Assembly: GCF_003990335.1 (NCBI RefSeq)
Contig: NZ_CP034683.1
Location: forward strand, 3,083,501 to 3,147,500
Direction: 5' to 3'
DNA: 64,000 nucleotides
DNA from: Rheinheimera mangrovi
GTDB taxonomy: Bacteria > Pseudomonadota > Gammaproteobacteria > Enterobacterales > Alteromonadaceae
In this document: positions 1-8,677 of the stretch, in pieces
Position numbering within the stretch: position 1 is the stretch's first letter
Layout of the letters: each line of letters opens with the position of its first letter
Program-made: the position numbers and the translations under genes
Notes under the pieces: generated by a model
The model's input: the letters and a program-made list of their open reading frames with translations, nothing else
Told to the model about the DNA's origin: nothing
Database searches by the model: none

Positions 1-109
1 CCGCTCAGAGCACAGTTAAACAACAGTAAGCTGCCGTTCAGTTAACAAAGGTAGACTGCCGCCTTATCGTCACTGGACGTCTGCTTGATTTACAAGAAGG
101 ATCACAATA

Positions 110-538
110 ATGAAAATTAAATTAGCTTTGGCCACGTTCGTATTTGCAACCACAATGGCAACAGGCTTTGCTCAGGCTGGTGTATTTGTCCCGGCCGCAG
201 GTTTTGGCTCTCAGTACGGCGACTTAGGCGCTAAGTTTATGTATCGTGAAGACAATATGGCTCTTTATGTGGGTGCAGGTGTAGGTGGAGCTGCTGTAGG
301 TTTTCACATCGCCCCATCAGCCAACAGCCAGCACGTATTTGGTGCTCAGTATGCTTCTGGATCCGATGTGTTCGACAGTGAAGATTTAATACTTGCCACT
401 TATGATTACCACTTTAGCGGTTTTAGTGGCCGTGGCTGGACTTTAGGTGGTGGTTTAGGCACTGCAGATTACGATGGAGGCCGCAGGAATGGCGACAGCA
501 AAACTGTGGCAGTATTTAACGTCGGTTATAAATTCTGA
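110..538 (+). CDS. Small predicted outer-membrane beta-barrel protein
   Basis: A 142-residue exported protein. Residues 1-23 form a signal peptide ending AQA before GVFVP. The mature part is rich in Gly, Tyr and alternating hydrophobic residues and ends in a C-terminal Phe (NVGYKF), the usual signature of a beta-barrel inserted by the BAM complex. The length fits a small 8-strand barrel. AAGGAT lies about 9 bases before the ATG and supports the start. I do not recognise a named family; YfaZ-like proteins are one possibility. It stands alone and ends at a strong hairpin shared with the convergent gene. Confidence 0.7.
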   Translation: MKIKLALATFVFATTMATGFAQAGVFVPAAGFGSQYGDLGAKFMYREDNMALYVGAGVGGAAVGFHIAPSANSQHVFGAQYASGSDVFDSEDLILATYDYHFSGFSGRGWTLGGGLGTADYDGGRRNGDSKTVAVFNVGYKF

Positions 539-566
539 TTGATGGTTCGACCAACAGAGTTCAAAT

Positions 567-597
567 GAAGAAAGGCTGCCGATGGCAGCCTTTCTTC
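567..597. terminator. Bidirectional intrinsic terminator
   Basis: Perfect 14-bp inverted repeat (GAAGAAAGGCTGCC, 3-nt loop GAT, then its complement) lying between two convergent genes. The outer A/T-rich ends supply a T-rich tail in each direction. Confidence 0.75.
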
Positions 598-603
598 ATC
601 ATG

Positions 604-1476
604 CTATAAAAACAAACTTGTGTATTGCGCAGGCATCTGCTGTAACGGTTTAATTTTCACATCTTTGTAAAACACTTCAGCGGCTTCACTTTGCAGCTGA
701 ATTTTACCTTCGACTAAAGGTTCGGTTTTGCCTTCCGGCGTCACATAACGGGAATTTCTCAGCACCATCACTACATGACCGTTGACTATATGCAGGCTCT
801 GGCCTTCAAAGCTAATCAGCTCCACTGTATTCCACTGCCCTGCTGGTTTTTCATGATTTTCTTTACGCAGCACAAAGCCCTGCAACTCTTCGCCTTTGCC
901 GACCTTGAGAAATGGCTGACTCTCATCAGCGACAGCATTCATAATAGACTCAGGCATAAAAGCACGAATATCAATGGCTGAACCAGCTTGTTGCCAGTAG
1001 TCACCGTTATGACCTTCCATGATCTGGAATTCCTGCGACATCATCCAGGAGCGGAAATACTCCTGCCCATGCTCACCAATGGCGTGATACAAAATACCGC
1101 TGTCTTTCAGTTTATTCAGCCGAGGTGGCCACTTTTTATCACCCCAGCGAAATTGCAGTTTTAAATGGTAGTTTTTGTAGGAGTTTTTACTGGTGACTGC
1201 GCCATAAATTTCACCGCTGACCCTAAGTACAGGTTCGTTGTTTTCTTGCTGTATAGTAAAGACTTTGTATCTGTCGTTGCCGGTATTAAAACCTATAGGC
1301 GCTATCGGCTTACCCTGTTCGTCTTTTGGCACAGAACCATCGTAAGACTCTTTATGTTTATAACTTAAATAGGTGTCCCACTGGCTCAGATTTTTATCCA
1401 GCAAAGGCTGCCAGTCCGCTGCCAATGCTGAATAACTACAAAAGGCGATAGAAAAACACAGGAGTTTAAGTGTCAT
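604..1476 (-). CDS. Secreted DUF1080 (3-keto-disaccharide hydrolase-type) protein
   Basis: A 290-residue exported protein with signal peptide at 1-19 (SALA before ADWQPL). The rest matches the DUF1080 / 3-keto-disaccharide hydrolase fold, a concanavalin-like beta-sandwich: start WQPLLDKNLSQWD, an SGILYH segment, and the EFQIMEGHNGDYW segment in the centre. Family members act on glycosides or bind sugars in the periplasm or at the surface; the substrate here cannot be read from sequence. The stop codon is TAG. A palindromic LacI-type operator lies about 50 bp upstream, which suggests control by a sugar-responsive regulator encoded elsewhere. Confidence 0.8.
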   Translation of the reverse strand: MTLKLLCFSIAFCSYSALAADWQPLLDKNLSQWDTYLSYKHKESYDGSVPKDEQGKPIAPIGFNTGNDRYKVFTIQQENNEPVLRVSGEIYGAVTSKNSYKNYHLKLQFRWGDKKWPPRLNKLKDSGILYHAIGEHGQEYFRSWMMSQEFQIMEGHNGDYWQQAGSAIDIRAFMPESIMNAVADESQPFLKVGKGEELQGFVLRKENHEKPAGQWNTVELISFEGQSLHIVNGHVVMVLRNSRYVTPEGKTEPLVEGKIQLQSEAAEVFYKDVKIKPLQQMPAQYTSLFL

Positions 1477-1527
1477 TGCTTTTATCCAATAATGAGTGAT
1501 TTCAATTGGATACCAGTTTAATCATTA

Positions 1528-1546
1528 AATGTAAAGCGCTTACATT
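1528..1546. promoter_or_regulatory. LacI-family-type operator
   Basis: AATGTAA-AGCGC-TTACATT, a 19-bp inverted repeat with 7-bp perfect arms and the central CG typical of LacI/GalR-family operators. It sits 52 bp upstream of the DUF1080 start codon, where a repressor could block transcription. No LacI-family gene is present in the window. Confidence 0.55.
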
Positions 1547-1607
1547 GAAGTGTAGAAGTAAAGCATATTACGTTTTTTCGTAACCTGCTCTCCCCCCATT
1601 TTGAGTG

Positions 1608-1719
1608 TATACCCAAGTAACTTGGAATTGCAGGGAGGCCCCAGTCACATAGGTACACTATGTGACTGGGGCGAGAGCATGCAGTCAACAAAGCTGCAGC
1701 TTCAAGTACGACGAGTATA
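1608..1719 (-). repeat. Intergenic hairpin repeat, full copy 1
   Basis: A 112-bp unit with imperfect inverted ends (TATACcC...ACTTGgAatTGCAG against TATACtC...ACTTGaAgcTGCAG) and a central 15-bp hairpin at 1638-1672 (GCCCCAGTCACATAG, loop GTACA). It touches the stop codon of the tricorn-like gene. Read from that gene, it begins GTACTTGAAGCTGCAG. The same unit occurs at 52631-52745 and a fragment at 33934-33950. It is probably a non-autonomous mobile repeat or REP-type element that may also terminate transcription. Confidence 0.75.
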
Positions 1720-4700
1720 TTACCAGTTCAGCTTTTGAGCGTCTTTGGCCATCCCTGGTTTTAAAGGTTCAGCTTTCAGTTGTGGCACTGCTTTTTCCTG
1801 TAACTGTTTTTGTAGCAGACTGATGGCATAAGATAACTGTGCATCCTGACCACTAAAACTGGCGTAGGGTAGATTATCGACCAGTACATCAGGGCTAACA
1901 CCACGGCCTTCGATGATCCAGCGTCCTTCTTTATCAAACTGCGCGGTTTCGGCGACACGAGCCACGCCCATATCAGCTAACAAATTACGACCAGATAACC
2001 AAACACCGGCACCTGCAGTTTGCTGTCCTATCACTGGCCCTAAGCCTAAGCTTTTTACCCCTGCGGCAAAAGTTTCGCCATCAGAATAGGTCAGCGGATC
2101 AGTCAGTACCACCAGTTGGCCACGGAAGCTTTGTTGCATATTGCCATAGGCTTTGCCCTGAGTGGGTTGCCAGAAGGACCAGACCCGACGTAACAGTTTT
2201 TCAATGACCCAACTGTCGATATTGCCTCCTCTGTTTCGGCGCACATCAATAATCAAACCTGGTTTATCTACATTGGCATAAAACTCGCGGGCAAAGTTAC
2301 TGATATCATTGGCTGTCATGGCGTATAAATGCAGATAACCCAGTTGCTGTTTACCCTGCTGCTCCACCTGATGTTTTTTCTGTTGCACCCAATGCTGATA
2401 ACGCAACATCTGTTCTTGTTGTGGGCTGACTGGCACCACCACTTTTTTAAATGCTTTGCCATCCCGCTCTAACTGCAACAACACTTGCTGACCTTGTTGC
2501 TGCTGTAACACCTGATGCAAATCCAGCGCTGAAGCCACAGCCTTGCCATTAACGGCCAACAAGGTATCTCCCGATTTCAGCTCTACACCGGGGCTATTAA
2601 GCGGACTGGCAATAGAAGGTAAATCCGGGTCGGTCTGGTAAATGGTTTGCAACACCAGTTTGCCATCGCGGCTGATAAATTCGCCCCCAAGACTGGCTGC
2701 TTTGCTGCTTTCACTGGCTTTGGCATAATCACCGCCCCGTACTTGCGAGTGCAATACAGACAACTCACCAATCAACTGTGCCAGCAAATCATCCAGCTCA
2801 AATCTGTCTGTGACTCTGTCGAGTAAAGGCTGATATCGTCTTTTGGTGCTGCCCCAGTCCACTCCACGCATGGCCGGATCAAACAAAAACTCACGGTGCA
2901 TCAGCCAGGCGTCATGGAACATTTGTTGCCATTCTGCTCTGGGCGTTACTGTCAGGCTTATTTTATCAATAGCCCAAGGCTCAGAGTCTTCCCCTTCCGG
3001 AGCTTTAGCTGTTGCAGAACCTAAGAAAAACCTGTGCTGACCAGGTTCGGTTTCATAGTGCAGAAACAACGACTTACCGTCTGTACTGGTTTCTAAGGTC
3101 CGTACCTTACCTGCAAAACTCAACAGTTTTTTGTTATCTGGTTCAATTTTTAAAGCACGCGCTGCCGCCGCATGACCACTGTATTCAAATTCCTGCAGAT
3201 AGAGGTAATCAGAACCGGCCTGCAATTTCTGATAGTTTCCGGCCGCAACAGGCACTTGCCATAACTGGCCAGGCAAGTCTTTGAATAAGACAGGCTTCGC
3301 CTGGTTGTCTAGCCCTGCCGTTAATTCAGTTTCAGCGGCAAATGGAAACTGTGCGGCACTGGTTAATGCATATGCAAACACCTGCGCTCTTTTATCAAAA
3401 GCGGGTCCCATGTTGCGATCCCCCCATGGGCCGCCCGGGGTTGGTTTTAATTCACGTTGTGACAAAAAATACAACCAATCACCATCCGGATGAAATGCCG
3501 GACTGAACGAGTTGTATTTATCTGTAGTGAGCAATTTGGCTTGTTGTTCTTTGACTGAATACAGGCCAATTTGCTGCCGGCCCACGCCATCTTTTTCAGT
3601 GGTAAAAGCCAGCAAACTGCTGGTTTTATTCCAGCTCAGGTCACTGTATGGGCTTAAACCAGAACCACTTTTATACAGCAACTGATTGCTGCCACTCTTT
3701 ACATCAAGTAGCCACAGCTGACCTTGTTTATCATCATGAGCCAGATAACGACCATCGGGGGATAAGGCTAAATTCCAACGAAACCCACGGCCATCTTTGG
3801 TCAGTTGCTTGCCTTTATCTGAACCATCAGCAGCGTATTGCCAAATTTCAGGCTCACCAGACTGGTCGGAAATTAAATACACCCATTTGCCATCCTGACT
3901 GACCACTGCACTGCGGGCACGAGCAGTTTCAGGCACAGCTAATTCCACAATTCGTTGGGGGGCGCGGGATAATACCAGCACCTTGCTGCGAAGCGTAAGC
4001 ACCAGCTTTTCTTTGGCAAAGCCAACTGAGCCCGCAGTTAAATACTTCATAGGTTCTGCCAATACACGCTGACGTTGCTGCGGGGAGTCTGTAATTAAAG
4101 CCGGGGCGAGACTATCGTTTTGGCCCGAGTTTAAATCTAACAGTTTGATATCAGCACCCAACTGATAAGTCACTTTACCCTGATCAATGCGGGCTGAACG
4201 TACTGGAAAATCCTGGTGGGTAGTCAGCTCTTTTAATTGTGTTGAGACCGGATCGTAAGACCACAAATTTGCATTGCCACCCGCATCACTAACCAACACC
4301 AGTTTCCCTTCCCACATCATTGGGTTGCGTAAAGAGCCCTGATGATCGGTTAGTAACCGCTCTGCTTCCAGTTGCGACCCCAGTTTCCAGCGCCACAACT
4401 GGCCTTTGGCCCCGCCCTGATACTGGCGGGCATTATCTCCGGTCAGTTGCAAACCATAGCGGATAAAATATACATAGCCATTCTGTGGGTCCAGAGCTGC
4501 TTCGACAGCATCTAAAAGCGGCAGAGTTTCAGTCTGTTGAGTTTCCAGATCCAGTAGTTTCAGCACCCAACTATTTACCGGCCCTGTCATCGCATCTGTG
4601 CTGTACAGCAACTTGCCATCCAGACTCCAGCCTTGTAGTTTTACTTTGGCATTAAGCGCCGTCAGACGCTTTGGAGCCCCACCGGCTAAGGCTAAATAAT

Positions 4701-4959
4701 AGACATCCGCTGTGTCGTCATAAGCCGCAACATAAACTACCGCTTTACCGTCTGGTGTAAACAAGGCCTGAGTTTCTTCAGCAGGATGAGTTGTTAGGCG
4801 TTTCGCTTCACTGCCATTTATTGAACTGAGCCATAAATCCCCCTCGGCGGTAAACACCAGTTGGTTTTGTTGCACAGCAGGAGAGCGGTAATAAGCAGCA
4901 TTTGTATAAGCGCTGGTAAAAACAGCGGCCGTCAGACAAGCGATTAAAGTGAGTTTCAT
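1720..4959 (-). CDS. Tricorn-like S41 family protease with beta-propeller domains
   Basis: A 1079-residue exported protein with signal peptide at 1-21 (YTNA before AYYRSP). The N-terminal half (about 30-640) contains repeated PD40/WD40-like beta-propeller motifs such as VSQDGKWVYLISD and LSPDGRYLAHDD. A tricorn C1-type helical segment (about 680-760), a PDZ domain (about 770-860) and an S41 catalytic domain follow. The nucleophile is predicted to be Ser959 in TYSDGETFAAG; LHSQVRGG is the likely catalytic-His region. Family members degrade peptides; an exported form would work in the periplasm on imported oligopeptides. Length is normal. It is monocistronic and its stop codon abuts the hairpin repeat. 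Confidence 0.88.
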   Translation of the reverse strand: MKLTLIACLTAAVFTSAYTNAAYYRSPAVQQNQLVFTAEGDLWLSSINGSEAKRLTTHPAEETQALFTPDGKAVVYVAAYDDTADVYYLALAGGAPKRLTALNAKVKLQGWSLDGKLLYSTDAMTGPVNSWVLKLLDLETQQTETLPLLDAVEAALDPQNGYVYFIRYGLQLTGDNARQYQGGAKGQLWRWKLGSQLEAERLLTDHQGSLRNPMMWEGKLVLVSDAGGNANLWSYDPVSTQLKELTTHQDFPVRSARIDQGKVTYQLGADIKLLDLNSGQNDSLAPALITDSPQQRQRVLAEPMKYLTAGSVGFAKEKLVLTLRSKVLVLSRAPQRIVELAVPETARARSAVVSQDGKWVYLISDQSGEPEIWQYAADGSDKGKQLTKDGRGFRWNLALSPDGRYLAHDDKQGQLWLLDVKSGSNQLLYKSGSGLSPYSDLSWNKTSSLLAFTTEKDGVGRQQIGLYSVKEQQAKLLTTDKYNSFSPAFHPDGDWLYFLSQRELKPTPGGPWGDRNMGPAFDKRAQVFAYALTSAAQFPFAAETELTAGLDNQAKPVLFKDLPGQLWQVPVAAGNYQKLQAGSDYLYLQEFEYSGHAAAARALKIEPDNKKLLSFAGKVRTLETSTDGKSLFLHYETEPGQHRFFLGSATAKAPEGEDSEPWAIDKISLTVTPRAEWQQMFHDAWLMHREFLFDPAMRGVDWGSTKRRYQPLLDRVTDRFELDDLLAQLIGELSVLHSQVRGGDYAKASESSKAASLGGEFISRDGKLVLQTIYQTDPDLPSIASPLNSPGVELKSGDTLLAVNGKAVASALDLHQVLQQQQGQQVLLQLERDGKAFKKVVVPVSPQQEQMLRYQHWVQQKKHQVEQQGKQQLGYLHLYAMTANDISNFAREFYANVDKPGLIIDVRRNRGGNIDSWVIEKLLRRVWSFWQPTQGKAYGNMQQSFRGQLVVLTDPLTYSDGETFAAGVKSLGLGPVIGQQTAGAGVWLSGRNLLADMGVARVAETAQFDKEGRWIIEGRGVSPDVLVDNLPYASFSGQDAQLSYAISLLQKQLQEKAVPQLKAEPLKPGMAKDAQKLNW

Positions 4960-5080
4960 GGTAGCCCCGGATGTTTTTATTTGTTTTTACCATATCAGCT
5001 TCAACATAAAAAAAGCAGAGGGTACCACCTCAGAAATCAGACAGTTAATCCCATGCCAACATTCCGGAACACTAAAGAGA

Positions 5081-5103
5081 AAGGGGGCATTAGTAGCCCC
5101 CTT
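5081..5103 (-). terminator. Intrinsic terminator of the tandem-repeat protein gene
   Basis: AAGGGGGC / GCCCCCTT stem with a 7-nt loop, 3 bp past the stop codon on the minus strand. Confidence 0.6.
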
Positions 5104-5106
5104 GAA

Positions 5107-5616
5107 TTACTTCACTGCCTGTAAGTATTTCTGCAAGGTTTGAATGTTGTTGTTATACGCCGTAGGTTCACCTAAAGACAGGCCCTGACTGCGCACATAA
5201 TAGTCAAATGGCAATTGGCGCTGGCCAAAAAATGCAACAAAACCATCAGGTTGCAGCGTATCACCATTTAAACCTATAGCCCAGTTACGAGACTGATAGT
5301 CTTTAAGCTGAGTCACAATAGCATTCACCAGATTAGTTTCAGCTGTGACTTGCTGATTAATATAGCTCTGTAAAGTATTGATGTTCGCATCATAAGCAGA
5401 CTCATTTCCTGCAGAAACGCCCTGGCTACGCACAAAATACGCAAAAGGCAGGCTGCGGTCTTCAAAAAACTTCAGAAATCCATCAGGTTGCAGGGTGTCA
5501 CCATTTAAACCTATTGCCCAAAAACGGCTTTGATAATCCTTCAGGCCTTGAATAGTGGCATGACAAGCACTCAGGTTTTGTGGAGGTAAAGACCAGACTA
5601 AAGATTGTTGTTCCAT
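5107..5616 (-). CDS. Unrecognised protein made of two tandem repeats
   Basis: Translates to 169 residues from the ATG at 5616, chosen over an upstream start at 5676 because GGAG lies 7 bases before it. Apart from a short N-terminus, the protein is two copies of a 60-70 residue unit joined by a linker. Both copies share LKDYQSR-WAIGLNGDTLQPDGF, then FF, LPF, Y-VRSQG, AY and N-I-TLQ, at about 70-75% identity. It has no signal peptide, membrane segment or cysteine-rich motif beyond one Cys, so it is probably cytosolic. I do not recognise the family. The strict conservation of GLNGDTLQPDGF suggests a binding or structural role. It has its own terminator. Confidence 0.75.
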   Translation of the reverse strand: MEQQSLVWSLPPQNLSACHATIQGLKDYQSRFWAIGLNGDTLQPDGFLKFFEDRSLPFAYFVRSQGVSAGNESAYDANINTLQSYINQQVTAETNLVNAIVTQLKDYQSRNWAIGLNGDTLQPDGFVAFFGQRQLPFDYYVRSQGLSLGEPTAYNNNIQTLQKYLQAVK

Positions 5617-5745
5617 TTCAGTTCTCCATAGCTGTGATTGTGCCCGATATTGGGCCAACACACTATAGAAGCGCAAAATAACAACACCTTTATATATTTG
5701 TGATATTTTTATTATGCTTTTACCTTATTGAGGTATTTTTGATAT

Positions 5746-5776
5746 AAAAAAAAGCGCCTTCTTCAGCGCATTTTTT
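5746..5776 (-). terminator. Intrinsic terminator downstream of threonine aldolase
   Basis: GCGC/GCGC core flanked by A and T runs. Read on the minus strand it is a stem followed by eight T, immediately after the ltaE stop codon. Confidence 0.65.
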
Positions 5777-5781
5777 CTTCT

Positions 5782-6852
5782 TTAAAAACCTCTGACAGTA
5801 TCGAGCGCTTGCTGAATATCTATGGAGCATATGTCCAGATGCGTCACCCAACGTACCCGCTTGTAGTGCTGATCAGCCTTGTTGTAATTACTGCTGGTCA
5901 GTCGGATACCATGGGCAGCTAAATGAGCCAATAAAGGCTCTGCGACCTCAAGGGCAATATCAGTAAATAAAATATTGGTATGCACTGACACCAGCTCCAG
6001 CTTGCCTTTAAGTCGCGGATGTTCAGCGGCTATCCGCTGCAAACCTTCAGCCAGTTGCTGTGCATGCTGATGATCCTCTGCCAGGCGTTCTATATGATGT
6101 TGCAGCGCATATAAACCTGCTGCTGCCAGCACTCCAGCCTGGCGCATACCGCCACCCAACATTTTACGCAGCCGTCTTGCCTGCTGAATAAACGCAAAAC
6201 TCCCCAGCAGCAAAGAGCCTACCGGAGCACCTAAGCCTTTGGATAAACACAAAGATACGGAATCAAAACCTGCACAAAGCTGCCTGGCTTTTTGAATTGG
6301 ATCTGAACCATCAGTTGTAGCCAAAGCCACAGCAGCATTCATCAGCCGGGCTCCATCTATATGGCAGTTTAACCCCAGCTCTTTGGCCAAAGCTGCCACT
6401 GAATTCATATATGACAAAGGCAACACCTTACCGCCAGTGGTGTTTTCAATCACAATCAATTTTGTACGGGCAAAATGTGGATCGTCCGGTTTTACCGCAG
6501 CACGAATGTGCTCAAGCGCCAGAGTACCGTCTGGCTGGTGTTCAATAGGTTGCGGCTGAATAGAACCCAACACCGCCATACCACCAGCTTCCCAGCGATA
6601 GGTATGCCATTGTTGCCCTACAATGGCTTCGTCACCCCGCTGACAATGCGCCATCAGTGCTATTAAGTTGGTTTGGGTGCCGCTGGGCGCAAATAATGCA
6701 GCTTCAAAACCTAACAGTTCAGCAGCATAACGCTGTAACTCATTGACCGTTGGATCGTCCTGAAATACATCATCACCCAAAGGTGCGGCCAGCATAGCGG
6801 CTTTCATAGCCTCTGTAGGTTGGGTGACTGTGTCACTGCGAAAATCGGCCAT
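5782..6852 (-). CDS. ltaE: Low-specificity L-threonine aldolase
   Basis: A 356-residue PLP-dependent fold-type I aldolase that cleaves L-threonine or L-allo-threonine to glycine and acetaldehyde in the cytoplasm. Family landmarks: N-terminal FRSDTVTQPTEAM, substrate region GDDVFQDDPTVNELQ, APSGTQTN phosphate-binding region, HIDGARLMNAA (Asp to the PLP pyridine nitrogen) and SLCLSKGLGAPVGS carrying the Schiff-base Lys. The length is typical. It is monocistronic, with a short 5' region and a terminator directly downstream. Confidence 0.92.
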   Translation of the reverse strand: MADFRSDTVTQPTEAMKAAMLAAPLGDDVFQDDPTVNELQRYAAELLGFEAALFAPSGTQTNLIALMAHCQRGDEAIVGQQWHTYRWEAGGMAVLGSIQPQPIEHQPDGTLALEHIRAAVKPDDPHFARTKLIVIENTTGGKVLPLSYMNSVAALAKELGLNCHIDGARLMNAAVALATTDGSDPIQKARQLCAGFDSVSLCLSKGLGAPVGSLLLGSFAFIQQARRLRKMLGGGMRQAGVLAAAGLYALQHHIERLAEDHQHAQQLAEGLQRIAAEHPRLKGKLELVSVHTNILFTDIALEVAEPLLAHLAAHGIRLTSSNYNKADQHYKRVRWVTHLDICSIDIQQALDTVRGF

Positions 6853-6901
6853 CTGTGCCTTCCTGACATCTGTGCTTTGCTAAAAACAAGGTTCTATCAG
6901 A

Positions 6902-6921
6902 CCTGATCACGGCCGATCAGG
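6902..6921. other. Inverted repeat between ltaE and the LysE-type exporter
   Basis: CCTGATC-ACGGCC-GATCAGG: perfect 7-bp arms and a 6-nt spacer, 50 bp upstream of ltaE and 40 bp past the exporter stop. It could be an operator for ltaE or a weak terminator. No T-run follows, so I favour an operator. Confidence 0.3.
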
Positions 6922-6960
6922 CAAGAGCAATACGGCAGATTTTATCAACCAGCTATCGCT

Positions 6961-7557
6961 TTACACCGCCAGCTTTAGGGCTATGCCCGTCAACACCAAA
7001 GCCACCAAAGCATCAAATAACCGCCAGCGTAAAGGCGAACTAAGCCAGACTTTCAGTTTGGGTGCCAGGCCTGTTAGGGCACTAAACCAACACAAAGACG
7101 CCAGACATGCCCCTAACGTAAAGCAGAAAGGCTCTGACTGTGCTGAGCCAACACTGCCAATCAGCACTACTGTATCCAGATAGACATGAGGGTTTAATAA
7201 GGTAATAGCCAAAGCTGTCAGTGCCGTTTTTTGCCAGCTATGCACCTGCACCCTACTGTTTGCCAGTAAAGCACCCTGTCCTTGCCAGGCTCGTTGAGCA
7301 GCACCAAAAGCCAACCATGACAGCATGGCAACACCGGCCCAGGTCAGGACCGGTACCAGTGGCGGCAACCACTGTTGAATCAGCTGCACACTGTAGACTC
7401 CTGTCACTATTAATGCCGCATCACACAAAATACAGACCGCAGCTATCACCAACCTGTTGGCGCCAGCCATACTCTGACTTAACACCCAGATATTCTGCGC
7501 ACCTATCGCTACTATTAAACTCAAACCCACGGTAAAACCAGTAAAAAACGACAGCAT
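6961..7557 (-). CDS. LysE/ArgO-family amino-acid exporter
   Basis: Translates to 198 residues from ATG 7557, preferred to a TTG six codons upstream because GGAG lies 9 bases before it. It is a six-helix LysE-superfamily inner-membrane exporter: GFTVGLSLIVAIGAQNIWVL near the N-terminus is the family signature and a conserved LLNPHVYLD loop lies in the middle. E. coli ArgO exports arginine under control of ArgP. Here an ArgP-like LysR gene is divergent with a LysR-type operator between them, which supports export of arginine or another basic amino acid. The exact substrate is inferred. Confidence 0.85.
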   Translation of the reverse strand: MLSFFTGFTVGLSLIVAIGAQNIWVLSQSMAGANRLVIAAVCILCDAALIVTGVYSVQLIQQWLPPLVPVLTWAGVAMLSWLAFGAAQRAWQGQGALLANSRVQVHSWQKTALTALAITLLNPHVYLDTVVLIGSVGSAQSEPFCFTLGACLASLCWFSALTGLAPKLKVWLSSPLRWRLFDALVALVLTGIALKLAV

Positions 7558-7586
7558 CAGTTCCGTCTCCAGCAAAAACTACTGGT

Positions 7587-7609
7587 ATAAGCATAACCAC
7601 TAGGCTTAT
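7587..7609. promoter_or_regulatory. LysR-type operator between exporter and regulator
   Basis: ATAAGC-N11-GCTTAT inverted repeat centred in the divergent intergenic region, with the T-N11-A layout of LysR-type binding sites. It is the likely binding site of the adjacent ArgP-like protein. Confidence 0.5.
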
Positions 7610-7649
7610 TATGAATCCAACGAATATATTTTATATATCATGAAAAAAA

Positions 7650-8531
7650 ATGATGATGGATTACCGTTTATTGCAGGCCCTTGCCGCTGTGACTGAACAA
7701 GGTGGCTTTGAAAAAGCCGCTGCGACGCTGCATTTAACTCAATCCGCTGTCAGTCGTCGCATTAAGCAACTGGAATCAAGGCTGGGACAACCAGTGTTAA
7801 TGCGCAGCACCCCGCCAGTACCCACTGCAGCGGGACAGCTTTTGTTAAACCATTTACAGCAAGTGCGACAGATGGAGACTGCATTGGGCTTGTCGGACGA
7901 TCCTCAGGATTTGTTGGTCCGGCTGGCCACCAATGCCGACTCATTAGCCACCTGGTTACCAGAAGCTTTAGTGTTGCCAGCACAGCAGGCTGTGCGTTTT
8001 GATATGGTGGTAGAAGATCAGTCCGTTGGTTTAAAACGGATGAAACAAGGCGATGTCATGGCCTGTATTTGTGCCAGTCCTCAGCCGGTCAATGGTGGTG
8101 CAGTGATGGCATTAGGCGCACTGCGATACCGAGCTGTGGCAAGTCCGGCTTTTATTCAGCGTTATCAATTAAATCAGCAGTTTAAACAAAGGATCCGTCA
8201 GGCGCCTTGTCTGGTGTTTAATCAGGACGATCAGTTGCAACACCAATATCTGCAGCATGTAGCGCAAGCTGTACCTCAACGTTTTCATTTGTGCCCATCG
8301 TCTGAAGGTTTTTTAAAAGCGACCTTGGCCGGATTAGGTTTTGGTTTATTGCCAGAACTACAAATGCAGTCGCAGCTGGAAAGCGGTGAACTGGTGGATT
8401 TAACGCCGGGTTATTTTCTCGACACAGAGTTGTATTGGCACTATTGGCAAAGCGAAAGCCCACTGCTGTATCAATTACGGCAGAATGTATTGCAGGTAGC
8501 CAGACGCAGCTTATATCAGGCAACTGGTTGA
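7650..8531 (+). CDS. ArgP/LysG-like LysR-family transcriptional regulator
   Basis: A 293-residue regulator. The N-terminal winged HTH (about 4-65) reads DYRLLQALAAV...GFEKAAATLHLTQSAVSRRIKQLESRLGQPVL, followed by RSTPPVPTAAG, which is characteristic of the ArgP/LysG branch. A LysR effector-binding domain occupies about 90-290. Three consecutive ATG codons (7650, 7653, 7656) make the exact start uncertain. Divergent transcription from a LysE-type exporter is the classic ArgP-ArgO arrangement. It probably activates the exporter in response to basic amino acids. Confidence 0.85.
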   Translation: MMMDYRLLQALAAVTEQGGFEKAAATLHLTQSAVSRRIKQLESRLGQPVLMRSTPPVPTAAGQLLLNHLQQVRQMETALGLSDDPQDLLVRLATNADSLATWLPEALVLPAQQAVRFDMVVEDQSVGLKRMKQGDVMACICASPQPVNGGAVMALGALRYRAVASPAFIQRYQLNQQFKQRIRQAPCLVFNQDDQLQHQYLQHVAQAVPQRFHLCPSSEGFLKATLAGLGFGLLPELQMQSQLESGELVDLTPGYFLDTELYWHYWQSESPLLYQLRQNVLQVARRSLYQATG

Positions 8532-8535
8532 TTTT

Positions 8536-8571
8536 TTTTAGGCTGAAACAAAACACAAGCCTAAAATTTTT
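8536..8571 (+). terminator. Intrinsic terminator of the ArgP-like gene
   Basis: TTTTAGGCT / AGCCTAAAA stem with a 13-nt loop, followed by TTTTT, 5 bp past the stop codon. Confidence 0.65.
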
Positions 8572-8677
8572 CTCCGCATAAAGCTCAAAGCGGTTGAATG
8601 GGGTGCCACACTAGTCTTTACTAAAGCGACAAAAATCTCCCTCTGCGCCTCTGCAGTGCCTACAGAGCTGATGACCT

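Noticed and set aside
1608..1719. Reading the hairpin repeat as a simple intrinsic terminator
   Set aside because: No T-run follows the stem and the sequence outside the stem is conserved in a second copy 51 kb away, so it is a repeat family first; termination may be secondary.
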